Source: Pseudosulfitobacter koreensis
GTDB lineage: Bacteria > Pseudomonadota > Alphaproteobacteria > Rhodobacterales > Rhodobacteraceae
Direction of reading: 5' to 3'
Assembly: GCF_024733015.1 (NCBI RefSeq)
Contig: NZ_JANKJG010000002.1
Location: 124,001-188,000, forward strand
Length of the DNA stretch: 64,000 bases
Position numbers and translations under genes: made by a program. This document shows positions 36,586-45,090 of this stretch, one piece after another; position 1 is the first letter of the stretch, and every line of letters starts with the position of its first letter. The notes under the pieces are model-generated. The model worked only from the letters and a program-made list of their open reading frames with translations, was not told the DNA's origin and ran no database searches.

Positions 36586-39056
36586 CACAGCGTAACCGCA
36601 ATGCGTCCTGCCAATCCCGCCCCATACCGCGCCGAGATCTGCGCGACCTCCAGCGTCAGGCCGCCCAGCGCCGCATCTGCGGCCTGTTCCGCCGCGCCAT
36701 AGGTCCACGCGGGCGCGCCGACCGTCTGTTCGCGCAGCACGGCACCCTCCCGCAGCACCCGCACACGGTAGCTTTCCACGTCTTCGCCCAAGGGCACCTC
36801 GGGCGTATCCCACCCGTCTCCGTCGATGCGCGTGCGCCTGATCCAGGTCAGCACCACATCGCCCGTGCCCAGCGCCTCGGCCCGCAGATGCACCGGCGCA
36901 TAGGGCCGCAGCCCGTTGCCGTCAAAGGCCTGCACCTGTGCCACAAAGCTGGGGTCGTCCAGACTGCGCCGTGCAGGACCAATCCGGTAATGTTGCGCCA
37001 CGCGCCGCATGCTGGCGGCCATCTCGATCTGCGTGGGCGTGCCGTTCATCAGCACCACCCAGGACCCCACAGGCCAGGCATCGGGCATCAGCGCGTCGGT
37101 GCCCAACTGCCCGCGCAACCGGTGGCGCAGCAGATATGTATCCGGCCCGATCAGTTCTGCGTCCCGAAACTGAAACAGCTCCCAATTGTCGCTGCTGCCA
37201 TCCCCGATCGCACACAGGTTGCGCCCGTTCAGCACCGCGGTTTCGGTCACCGCCGACAGTGTGCCATGCAGCAAGCGCACCTCAAGTGCTGCCCCCTCAT
37301 CCCAGATCCCCGGCGCATGGCAAACCAGCGTCGATTGCGCAAGGCCGATGACGGCCTCTTGCGCCACGACGGTGTTCAGCGCGAAATCCTCCTCGGTCGG
37401 CGCGCTGTAGACGGCCACCGATCCGGGCCAGGGCCGGGCCGTGATCGCCAGATGCGGCGCATGCGGAACCTCGTCGCCGGTCATCATCGGCAGGTCCAGA
37501 AAGAACGGCGACACCGGCACCGGCGGGACAAAGCCCCGCACCGTCGCCAGCAGGTCCTGCATGTCCGAGGGCGTATAGACCCCCGGTTCAATCCGCACCG
37601 CCTCAAGCATCTGCATCGCGCCCTGTTCCACCCGGTCCACGCGATATTGCCCCGTGCTGCCTTCGGCATCGGCCAGGGCGATCACATCCCCCGCACCGAC
37701 AGCCATCCACGACGGCGGCAGCGCCACACGCACCGTGTCGCGGGCCACCCGCGCCTCGATCAGCCAGCGCTCGGCCACCTGCCGCCCTTCGGCGCGCGTC
37801 ATCGCCAGAGCGATGTCCGAAGTGGCCACCGCCTGCGTTGCCTCGTCGGGCAACACCGCCTCTTCCGCGATGGTCTCAAAGTTGCCATCGGCCTGCACGA
37901 ACCGCAGACGCACACGCCCCACCATTTCGGCCTCGGCCTCGCGGATCTGCTCCAGCGTGCCTTCCATCTCTTCGCTCATGGCGAACTCGGGCGCAGGCAC
38001 ATCCGCCGTCACCAACCCGTCACGCGTTCGAAAGGTCAAAACCCCGTCCCGCTCGACCGCGTCAAAGCCATAGCGCAGCATCAGCGGCTGCAACGATGCA
38101 CGTGCATCGGCAACCTCGCCCACCACATAGCCGCGCACATACCCGTGCAAGGCCGAGGTGTCATAGGCCAAGAGCCCCGCCGCCGTGCAGATTTCCCCCA
38201 CCACAGACGCCAGCGTGCGCGCACCCGTGCGTCCGTTGATCCAGTGTCCACGGGTGTAATTGTCACCGTCGCTCCATTGCACGGTGTTGTTGGGAAAGAA
38301 CGGATAGGGCCGCATATCCCAGGCCCACACGAAACTGCGCGACAGATCCAGCATCGGCGCATTGTATTCAATCGACACCGGATTGCGCTCTGCCTGCCCC
38401 CAGTAGGAATAGATCGCCCGCAGGTATTGCTTCTGGATCAGATCGTCGCGCGCGCCGTTCGAATAATGCGGCAGATCGCTTTCCGATGATTTCGCGTCCA
38501 GAAACGTGTTGGGCTGGTTCGTGCCCTTGTCCACAGCGGCACAGCCCAGTTCATCCACCCAGGCCGCATCGAACTGCGGCCCGCGCAGCCCTTCGGGGTC
38601 ATGCGCGGAATGCACCGTCGCCACCGCCCCATTGGGCCACTCCAGCCGCTTGCGTGTGCCAACCCACTTGGGGCGGCGGTCGGGCGGCGAACAGGCCATG
38701 ATCCCGCTGTCGCCAAAGATCATCACCTCGCGCACCTGATCCTGCGTCTCGCCCACCAGCGCGACCCGTGTGCAGGCACCCGCATCAAAGGGCCGCGCGC
38801 CCTCGACCTTGCTGCGCACCCATTCGGCCCCCGCACGCGTCTTGCCCGCACCGCGCCCCCCCAGGATCACCCAGGCCCGCCAGTCGCCCTTGGGTGGCAA
38901 CTGATGCGGCATCGCCCAGAACTCGAACAAAAAAGGGAGGGCACGAAGCCCCCCCCTTCCGATTTCGTTAAGAAAAGTCTCTCGCTCTTGAACAGTGGCG
39001 CAAGCGATCAAGTCTGCACCCGATCTCAGTCCTTGCGGCGTCGAGGTCAAGAGCAT
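36585..39056 (-). CDS. Chimeric GTA gene: terminase large subunit ATPase half fused to tail/host-specificity protein C-terminal half
   Basis: With the ATG at 39056 the product has 823 residues. Residues 1-168 match the start of a GTA terminase large subunit: LPFLFEFWAMPHQLPP, Walker A GGRGAGKTRAGAEWVR (about 66-81), and GLRGPQFDAAWVDEL with Walker B. At about residues 168-172 (nt 38541-38560) it switches to the end of the GTA TIM-barrel region of the tail/host-specificity protein (GCAAVDKGTNQPN, DAKSSESDLPHYSNGARDD). It then continues without a break through the phage-tail and C-terminal domains. The terminase nuclease domain, portal, protease, capsid, head-tail and most tail genes are gone. 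The start is uncertain (TTG at 39011 possible). Best read as the in-frame scar of a deletion of roughly 11 kb; activity is unlikely. Confidence 0.85.
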   Translation of the reverse strand: MLLTSTPQGLRSGADLIACATVQERETFLNEIGRGGLRALPFLFEFWAMPHQLPPKGDWRAWVILGGRGAGKTRAGAEWVRSKVEGARPFDAGACTRVALVGETQDQVREVMIFGDSGIMACSPPDRRPKWVGTRKRLEWPNGAVATVHSAHDPEGLRGPQFDAAWVDELGCAAVDKGTNQPNTFLDAKSSESDLPHYSNGARDDLIQKQYLRAIYSYWGQAERNPVSIEYNAPMLDLSRSFVWAWDMRPYPFFPNNTVQWSDGDNYTRGHWINGRTGARTLASVVGEICTAAGLLAYDTSALHGYVRGYVVGEVADARASLQPLMLRYGFDAVERDGVLTFRTRDGLVTADVPAPEFAMSEEMEGTLEQIREAEAEMVGRVRLRFVQADGNFETIAEEAVLPDEATQAVATSDIALAMTRAEGRQVAERWLIEARVARDTVRVALPPSWMAVGAGDVIALADAEGSTGQYRVDRVEQGAMQMLEAVRIEPGVYTPSDMQDLLATVRGFVPPVPVSPFFLDLPMMTGDEVPHAPHLAITARPWPGSVAVYSAPTEEDFALNTVVAQEAVIGLAQSTLVCHAPGIWDEGAALEVRLLHGTLSAVTETAVLNGRNLCAIGDGSSDNWELFQFRDAELIGPDTYLLRHRLRGQLGTDALMPDAWPVGSWVVLMNGTPTQIEMAASMRRVAQHYRIGPARRSLDDPSFVAQVQAFDGNGLRPYAPVHLRAEALGTGDVVLTWIRRTRIDGDGWDTPEVPLGEDVESYRVRVLREGAVLREQTVGAPAWTYGAAEQAADAALGGLTLEVAQISARYGAGLAGRIAVTL

Positions 39057-39309
39057 AGCCACCCTGCGCGATGAGGGATTGTTTCCGACGACATTCTGCA
39101 ACTTGTGTCTCCAGTTTCATACAGGTCTCAAGCGACGATCGCAGCGAGGCAACCGTCGCCTTTACATCTTTTGCATCCGCATCCCCCCCGTTCCGCGCCT
39201 CCTCTTTCAAGAAAACGAGCTGCTCACGAAGCTCTCCGAGCTCACGGTAAACCGTGGCCAATGCCTGTTGGATCTGCTCGGCATCCTCTTCCGGGGTTAT
39301 GATGATCAT
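38968..39309 (-). CDS. GTA first gene, probable small terminase subunit
   Basis: A 113-residue protein at the head of the GTA remnant. It is mostly helical with a likely coiled coil (EQIQQALATVYRELGELREQ). The C-terminal ALDLDAARTEIGCRLDRLR resembles the conserved end of GTA gene 1 products as I remember them. In R. capsulatus gene 1 encodes the small terminase. The gene overlaps the start of the fusion gene by up to 89 bases. It appears intact, so the cluster's left end survived the deletion. Confidence 0.65.
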   Translation of the reverse strand: MIIITPEEDAEQIQQALATVYRELGELREQLVFLKEEARNGGDADAKDVKATVASLRSSLETCMKLETQVAECRRKQSLIAQGGYALDLDAARTEIGCRLDRLRHCSRARDFS

Positions 39310-39358
39310 TCCGGGTCGTTCACCTCTCTTCGGTTAGGGTCCCCCGTATGACAGAGCA

Positions 39359-39395
39359 CGAAAAAACGGCCGCCGAGGTCACCCTCGGGGCCGTT
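39359..39395 (-). terminator. Rho-independent terminator of mltG
   Basis: Read on the mltG strand, the stem AAACGGCC...GGCCGTTT, extended by CGAG/CTCG pairs and with a small loop, is followed by a run of T. It lies about 130 bp past the mltG stop and separates the fab-mltG genes from the GTA remnant. Confidence 0.8.
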
Positions 39396-39521
39396 TGCCC
39401 ATGTCTTCCAGCATGTCACAGTGCCTACATGAAACCGCGCGCAAAGTCAAGCTTCACGCCCCGCAAACCACCGCCCAACCGTCCGTTATCATTACGAAAA
39501 CTTAACGATTTGGCCCGCGGA

Positions 39522-40682
39522 TCAGTTCTCCTGCGCAGGTTGGCGCGCCTCGATCTCACGCCATCTGGCGACGTTGCGGTTGTGCTCGTCCAGCGTTGTG
39601 GCAAAGGCATGGCCACCGGTGCCATCGGCCACGAAGAACACGAACTCGGTGCTGTCGGGCCGCGCCGCCGCTTCCAGACTTGCGCGTCCGGGGTTGGCAA
39701 TCGGCGTCGGCGGCAAGCCTTCGATCACATAGGTGTTCCACGGCGTGGCCCCCCGCAGTTCCGACTGCCGCAGGCCACGGCCCAGCACGCCCTCACCCTT
39801 GGTGATGCCATAGATCACCGTGGGGTCGGTCTGCAGCCGCATGCCCTGATTGAGCCGATTGACGAATACGCTCGCGACCTGACGCCGCTCTTCGGGCACG
39901 CCGGTTTCCTTTTCGATGATCGACGCAAGGATCAGAAGCTCCTCGGGTGTGCTCACAGGCAGATTGTCGTCGCGCCCTTCCCAGGCCGCCGCCACCAGAA
40001 CCTCCTGCGCCGCTTCCATACGCGCCAGAATGGCCGCACGGTCGTCGCCGGGCCGCACTTCATAACTGTCAGGGGCCAATGCACCCTCGGCAGGCACCTC
40101 CGGCACCTCGCCCTCCAGCAGGTCGATCCCGCGCAGCGCCTCGGTCACCTGCCAGCTTGTCACACCTTCGGCGACCGCCACCCGGAACCGCGTATCGGCC
40201 TTGGCCTTCACGTCCGTATAGATTTCCGGTGTCTCGTCGACACCCTGATCGAACTCGGCCCGCTCCACGAACGCGCTGGTTGCAGGGTCCAGTTCGCGCA
40301 CCTGAACCGACACCCGGTTCACACCGACGCGGTACACCACTTCGGTGCCGCAGGTGCTGGCCCCGCCACGGGTGACCACATCCACGATCTGCTCCATCGA
40401 CGCGCCCGGCTCCACCAGAAAGCTGCCGGCCTTCAACAGATCGGTCTTCTCGGCGTAATCCGCACCGATGCGCAGGATCGGGCCGCTGGTCACAGCCCCC
40501 TGATCCACCAGCGACGCGCTCACACGATCAAAGTTCGTCCCACGCGGCACTTCAACGCAAATGGCATCCGTCAGCGGCCCAGCGGCCTGATACTGCCCCT
40601 TGCCCCACAAGATTACGCCGCCCAGCAAGAACATGGCCAGCAACAGGAACGTCAGCGCGTTCGACGCGATATGCCGCCACAT
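39522..40682 (-). CDS. mltG: Endolytic murein transglycosylase
   Basis: A 386-residue inner-membrane enzyme that cleaves nascent glycan strands. It has one membrane helix (about residues 8-27) and the YceG-like fold with the catalytic Glu in ILASIIEKETGVPEERR. Family motifs LQTDPTVIYGIT and TPWNTYVIEGLPPTPIANPG are also present. The start overlaps the fabF stop (TGATG), so translation is coupled to fatty acid synthesis genes. Confidence 0.95.
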   Translation of the reverse strand: MWRHIASNALTFLLLAMFLLGGVILWGKGQYQAAGPLTDAICVEVPRGTNFDRVSASLVDQGAVTSGPILRIGADYAEKTDLLKAGSFLVEPGASMEQIVDVVTRGGASTCGTEVVYRVGVNRVSVQVRELDPATSAFVERAEFDQGVDETPEIYTDVKAKADTRFRVAVAEGVTSWQVTEALRGIDLLEGEVPEVPAEGALAPDSYEVRPGDDRAAILARMEAAQEVLVAAAWEGRDDNLPVSTPEELLILASIIEKETGVPEERRQVASVFVNRLNQGMRLQTDPTVIYGITKGEGVLGRGLRQSELRGATPWNTYVIEGLPPTPIANPGRASLEAAARPDSTEFVFFVADGTGGHAFATTLDEHNRNVARWREIEARQPAQEN

Positions 40683-41941
40683 CAGTCGACCTTTCCGAAG
40701 ATCACCGATGCATTGGTCCCACCAAAGCCAAAGGAGTTCGACAACACGATATTCACCTCACGTTCGCGCTTGGCGTTGGGCGCAAGGTCCACCGCCGTCT
40801 CGACCGCAGGATTGTCCAGGTTGATCGTCGGCGGGCACACCTGATCGCGGATCGCCAGAATGCCAAAGATCGCCTCGATTGCCCCCGCAGCACCCAAGAG
40901 GTGCCCGGTCGCGGATTTCGTCGACGACATGGTGACCTTGCTCGCATGATCGCCCAGCATCCGCTCGACCGCACCCAGCTCGATGGTGTCGGCCATGGTG
41001 CTCGTGCCATGCGCGTTGATGTAATCAATGTCCGACGGCTGCAAACCGGCATTGCGCAGCGCCGCGCGCATCGCACGCTCGCCGCCTTCGCCGGTCTCCG
41101 AAGGTGCGGTGATGTGATAGGCATCGCCCGACAGGCCATAGCCCTTGACCTCGGCATAGATCTTCGCCCCACGCGCCTTGGCGTGCTCGTATTCTTCCAG
41201 CACCACGATGCCGGCCCCCTCGCCCATCACGAAACCGTCGCGGTCCACGTCATAGGGGCGGCTCGCCTTCTTGGGGTCATCGGCAAACTTGGTCGACAGC
41301 GCCTTGCACGCGTTGAAGCCCGCAATCCCGATCTTGCAGATCGCGGCCTCGGCCCCGCCTGCGATCATCACGTCCGCGTCGCCATGCTGGATCAGACGGC
41401 TGGCGTCGCCAATCGCATGCGCCCCGGTCGAACAGGCCGTCACAACCGAATGGTTCGGCCCCTTGAACCCATAGCGGATGCTGACCTGACCGCTGATCAG
41501 GTTGATCAACGCACCGGGCACAAAGAACGGGCTCACGCGGCGCGGGCCCTTTTCTTCCATCATCACGGCGGTGTTGGCAATGCTGTTCAGCCCGCCGATG
41601 CCCGACCCCATCAACACGCCCGTGCGCTCGAAATCCTCGTCGCTCTGCGGTTTCCAGCCGGAATCCTCCACCGCCTGCTGCGCTGCGGCCATGCCGAACA
41701 GGATAAAGGTATCGACCTTGCGCTGTTCCTTCGGCTCCATATACTTGTCGGCGTTGAACGTGCCGTCGCTGCCATCGCCCAAAGGCACTTCGCAGGCATA
41801 GGTCGTGACCAGCCCTTCGGTGTCAAAACCCTTGATCGGTCCCGCACCCGACTGACCGTCCAGAATACGGCTCCACGTCGCCTCGACCCCGTCGGCCAAT
41901 GGCGTCACCAATCCCAATCCCGTCACAACAACTCTGCGCAT
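40682..41941 (-). CDS. fabF: 3-oxoacyl-ACP synthase II
   Basis: A 419-residue condensing enzyme of fatty acid elongation. The catalytic cysteine lies in VVTACSTGAHAIGDA (near residue 168). The two histidines are in NAHGTSTMADTIE and SATGHLLGAAGAIE, and the C-terminal NSFGFGGTNAS completes the fold. It is one base overlapped with mltG. acpP, fabG and fabD lie upstream on the same strand, with a GNAT gene in between. Confidence 0.97.
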   Translation of the reverse strand: MRRVVVTGLGLVTPLADGVEATWSRILDGQSGAGPIKGFDTEGLVTTYACEVPLGDGSDGTFNADKYMEPKEQRKVDTFILFGMAAAQQAVEDSGWKPQSDEDFERTGVLMGSGIGGLNSIANTAVMMEEKGPRRVSPFFVPGALINLISGQVSIRYGFKGPNHSVVTACSTGAHAIGDASRLIQHGDADVMIAGGAEAAICKIGIAGFNACKALSTKFADDPKKASRPYDVDRDGFVMGEGAGIVVLEEYEHAKARGAKIYAEVKGYGLSGDAYHITAPSETGEGGERAMRAALRNAGLQPSDIDYINAHGTSTMADTIELGAVERMLGDHASKVTMSSTKSATGHLLGAAGAIEAIFGILAIRDQVCPPTINLDNPAVETAVDLAPNAKREREVNIVLSNSFGFGGTNASVIFGKVD

Positions 41942-42072
41942 TGAAATGCCCCTTTGTCTCGTTTTGACGCTAATAGCCCGTCAAAGCCCGCGTGTTCAAG
42001 TCCAACGCGACATCCCCCAAAGTCATCGGGCGCGCCGCATCGCCGCAATATTGGCCGATTTTCGCCGGCCAA

Positions 42073-42603
42073 TCAGGGTGGAGATTTTCGTATCATCAAA
42101 TCCACTGCCGCGCCATCCACCTCGGTGCGGCGCAGCGGTTTGTACCCAAGCGTACCGGCCAGCCGCAGCGACACCGCGTTGTCGGGGCTGATGCGGCAGA
42201 CCAGCGGGCCGGTCACCACCCGATCGAACCAGTCATGCGCCGCCTGTGCCGCCTGCCGCCCCAGCCCGCGCCCCTGCACATCGGGGCTCAGCACCCAGGC
42301 CGCCTCGGGATAGATGTCGAAATCTGCGCCCAGTCCCCGCACCCCATAGGAAAAGCCGGTCTGCCCGACCAGCGACTTGGTGCCCTGCGCCTCGATGGCC
42401 CATTGGCCAAATCCGGTCATCTGCCAATGCCCCGCATTGCGCAGGAACGAATCCCACGCCTGGCTGCGGCTCCACGGCGCACCGCCGATATGACAGGTAA
42501 CGTCGGCCATCGCCCAAATCTCGGCATAGCGGTCGAAATCATCGGGCCGAAGCGCGCGCAGCGTCAGTCCCTTGGTGTTGATGGTCGGAATTACACGCGA
42601 CAT
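42073..42603 (-). CDS. GNAT-family N-acetyltransferase (RimJ/RimL-like)
   Basis: A 176-residue acetyltransferase. It opens with IPTINTKGLTLRALRPDDFD, typical of the RimJ/RimL branch that modifies N-terminal or amino groups. The acetyl-CoA loop is VQGRGLGRQAAQAAHDW. The start at 42603 (MSRVIPTINT) is chosen over an upstream ATG because the extra 41 residues are Arg-rich and unlike the family. It interrupts the fab gene string on the same strand. Confidence 0.88.
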   Translation of the reverse strand: MSRVIPTINTKGLTLRALRPDDFDRYAEIWAMADVTCHIGGAPWSRSQAWDSFLRNAGHWQMTGFGQWAIEAQGTKSLVGQTGFSYGVRGLGADFDIYPEAAWVLSPDVQGRGLGRQAAQAAHDWFDRVVTGPLVCRISPDNAVSLRLAGTLGYKPLRRTEVDGAAVDLMIRKSPP

Positions 42604-42731
42604 GGGGGCACGCGACTTGAGGGCGATAGATGCATTGTAACGGGTCCTGCTGCGGCCTTTGTTGACCAAGGCTCTGCCCCGACACTGTCCCCATGCGCGC
42701 CCCCGCGCAACGAACTTCTCTTCCAAAACGC

Positions 42732-42765
42732 AAAAACGGCGCCTTTCCGCAAGGAAAGACGCCGC
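42732..42765 (-). terminator. Rho-independent terminator of acpP
   Basis: On the acpP strand the stem GCGGCGTCTTTCC pairs with GGAAAGGCGCCG (one mismatch/bulge) around a 4-base loop and is followed by TTTTT. It sits 27 bp past the acpP stop. Confidence 0.88.
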
Positions 42766-42791
42766 TTCAACTGCTTGAAAGCAGCGTGGAC

Positions 42792-43025
42792 TTAGGATGC
42801 TTCGGAAATGAATTTCACTGCATCGCCGAAAGTCTGAATCGTTTCCGCCGCGTCGTCGGGGATCTCGATGCCGAATTCTTCTTCGAACGCCATCACCAGT
42901 TCAACGGTGTCCAGGCTGTCCGCGCCCAGGTCATCAATGAACGATGCGTTCTCGACAACCTTGTCTTCTTCAACACCCAGGTGCTCTACAACGATCTTTC
43001 TTACGCGGTCTGCGATGTCGCTCAT
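42792..43025 (-). CDS. acpP: Acyl carrier protein
   Basis: A 77-residue acidic protein that carries the growing acyl chain. The phosphopantetheine attachment Ser is in [20 protein letters not shown]. The length and composition are canonical. It has its own terminator and a 183-bp upstream spacer from fabG, so it is probably also transcribed on its own at high level. Confidence 0.98.
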   Translation of the reverse strand: MSDIADRVRKIVVEHLGVEEDKVVENASFIDDLGADSLDTVELVMAFEEEFGIEIPDDAAETIQTFGDAVKFISEAS

Positions 43026-43208
43026 TTCTAAGTCCTCATTCCAACAGGCAAATATCTTGCCCTTCAGTGGTGCCGCCCCTGCTGGTGCGACATGGTCGTG
43101 CCCCCCCAGGGGGGCGGCTATTCCAAAAGCGCGTCTCCGCGTTCCCGGTTCAAATCTGCGCCGCCTATAGCATATCCCGAAAAGATGGCAAGGCTTCTGG
43201 CGCGGCCC

Positions 43209-43946
43209 TTACAACATGGCCATACCGCCGTTCACGTGCAAGGTCGTTCCTGTGACATAACCCGCATCCGCACTGGCAAGATAGGCCACAGCGGCGGCAA
43301 TCTCGCGCGCCTCTCCCATCCGACCGGCGGGAATTTGCGACAACAGGTTGGTTTTCTGGTCATCCGTCAGCTTGTCGGTCATCGGCGTGGTGATGAACCC
43401 CGGTGCCACGGCGTTGACGGTGATCCCGCGACTGGCCACCTCATAGGCCAGACTTTTCGACATCGCGATCATCCCCGCCTTGCTCGCGGCATAGTTCGCC
43501 TGACCGGGGTTGCCGATGGCCCCCACGATCGAGCTGATGTTGATGATCCGGCCCCAGCGCGCCTTCATCATGCCGCGCAGAACGCCCCGGCACAGCTTCA
43601 TCGTCGCGGTCAGGTTAACGTCCAGCACGCTGTTCCACTCGTCATCCGACATCCGCATGAACAGGTTGTCGCGGGTGATGCCTGCGTTGTTCACCAGCAC
43701 ATCGACACGCCCCATCGCCTCCACGGCCTGTTTGGGCAGCGCATCGACTGCCGCCGCATCGCTCAGGTTGCACGGCAGCACATGCACCCGCTCCCCCAGT
43801 TCCGAAGCCAGCGCCTCCAGCGGCTCGGTCCGCGTCCCCGAAATCGCAACCGTCGCCCCGGCCTTGTGCAGCACCCGCGCGATCTCCGCGCCGATCCCAC
43901 CCGAAGCACCGGTGACCAGCGCCGTCTTGTCCGTCAAATCCAACAT
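43209..43946 (-). CDS. fabG: 3-oxoacyl-ACP reductase
   Basis: A 245-residue short-chain dehydrogenase that reduces 3-oxoacyl-ACP with NADPH. It shows VTGASGGIGAEIARVLHKAG (cofactor), NNAGITRDNLFMRMSDDEW, and the catalytic Ser-Tyr-Lys set in INISSIVG and YAASKAGMIAMSK. The length is exact for FabG. It is 13 bases downstream of fabD. Confidence 0.97.
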   Translation of the reverse strand: MLDLTDKTALVTGASGGIGAEIARVLHKAGATVAISGTRTEPLEALASELGERVHVLPCNLSDAAAVDALPKQAVEAMGRVDVLVNNAGITRDNLFMRMSDDEWNSVLDVNLTATMKLCRGVLRGMMKARWGRIINISSIVGAIGNPGQANYAASKAGMIAMSKSLAYEVASRGITVNAVAPGFITTPMTDKLTDDQKTNLLSQIPAGRMGEAREIAAAVAYLASADAGYVTGTTLHVNGGMAML

Positions 43947-43959
43947 GTTCTGTTCCTTC

Positions 43960-44895
43960 TCAATCGTTTTGCTTCAACGCGGCAATGTCTGCGCCCACGC
44001 CGATGTTGCGCGTGGCAATATCGCGGTCGATCCGACGGATCATCCCGCTCAACGCCTTGCCCGCGCCGATTTCCCACATCTCTGTCACACCCTGCGCGGC
44101 CATCCACATCACACTCTCGCGCCAGCGCACCGACCCCGTGACCTGCTCCACCAGCAGATCGCGAATGACCGACGCATCGCTGACCGCCTCCGCCCGCACG
44201 TTGGCAACCAGCGGCACCGCAGGTGCGCCGATCTCCACCTTGTCCAGCGCCTCGGCCATCTTGTGCGCCGCAGGCTCCATCAACGCGCAATGAAACGGCG
44301 CACTCACCGGCAGCAACAGCGCCCGCTTGGCGCCCTTGGCCTTGGCAATCTCGATGGCGCGTTCCACAGCCGCCTTGTGCCCCGACACGACCACCTGTGC
44401 CGGATCGTTGTCATTGGCCGCCTGACAGACCTCGCCTTGCGCAGCCTCGGCCGCAACTTGCGTCGCCGTGGCGAAATCCAGCCCCAGCAAGGCCGCCATG
44501 GCACCCACGCCCACCGGCACGGCCTCCTGCATCGCAGCACCACGCACCCGCAGCAGCCGCGCCGTGTCCGCCACCGAAATCGCACCGGCAGCCGCCAGCG
44601 CCGAATACTCGCCCAGCGAATGCCCCGCCACATAGGACGCAACCGACATGCCAAACCCTTCGGCCTCCAGCACGCGCAGCGCCGCCAGCGACGTGGCCAT
44701 CAGCGCAGGCTGCGCGTTCTGCGTCAGGGTCAGCGTCTCGATGTCGCCCTCCCAGATCAACGCGCTCAGCTTTTCGCCTAGGGCCTCGTCAACCTCGTCG
44801 AAAACAGCCTGCGCCACCGGATAGGCCTCCGCCAGATCGCGGCCCATGCCGATGGTCTGCGCGCCCTGTCCGGGAAATACAAATGCTATGCTCAT
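43960..44895 (-). CDS. fabD: Malonyl-CoA:ACP transacylase
   Basis: A 311-residue transacylase that loads malonate onto ACP. It has FVFPGQGAQTIGMGRDLAE at the N terminus, the nucleophile in VAGHSLGEYSALAAAGA, and the catalytic His in SAPFHCALM. It is the first gene of the fabD-fabG-acpP-fabF series and divergent from the cytochrome b561 gene. Confidence 0.97.
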   Translation of the reverse strand: MSIAFVFPGQGAQTIGMGRDLAEAYPVAQAVFDEVDEALGEKLSALIWEGDIETLTLTQNAQPALMATSLAALRVLEAEGFGMSVASYVAGHSLGEYSALAAAGAISVADTARLLRVRGAAMQEAVPVGVGAMAALLGLDFATATQVAAEAAQGEVCQAANDNDPAQVVVSGHKAAVERAIEIAKAKGAKRALLLPVSAPFHCALMEPAAHKMAEALDKVEIGAPAVPLVANVRAEAVSDASVIRDLLVEQVTGSVRWRESVMWMAAQGVTEMWEIGAGKALSGMIRRIDRDIATRNIGVGADIAALKQND

Positions 44896-44995
44896 GGGCC
44901 CATGCCCTCCCTCTTTGTCGTTCCGCGCGGTTTAGAGAGCCTGCGCCCCCTGCACAAGCCGCCCTACACTCTGCGCACTGCCGCTGTGCGACAAT

Positions 44996-45023
44996 TTGCA
45001 GTTACAAAGACCTGTCTTATACA
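44996..45023 (+). promoter_or_regulatory. Possible promoter of the cytochrome b561-YceI gene
   Basis: TTGCAG and TATACA are 16 bases apart in an AT-rich patch of the fabD-cytochrome spacer, about 70 bp upstream of the start codon. The match to the sigma-70 consensus is moderate. A TACA/TGTA inverted repeat lies at its downstream edge. Confidence 0.35.
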
Positions 45024-45090
45024 TCACATTGTACATCGACCAAGCCCGCCGCAGGGCAAACCTTCATCCGCCAGCCCCCCGGAGACAGAC

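Noticed and set aside
36286-39309. The remnant as an active prophage or phage-like island
   Set aside because: No integrase, portal, capsid, protease, lysis or attachment site is present, and the gene context is the conserved GTA location.
43080-43140. A C7/G6 hairpin in the acpP-fabG gap as a terminator of fabG
   Set aside because: It is a short homopolymer stem without a T tract, and fabG and acpP may be co-transcribed. It is too weak to call.
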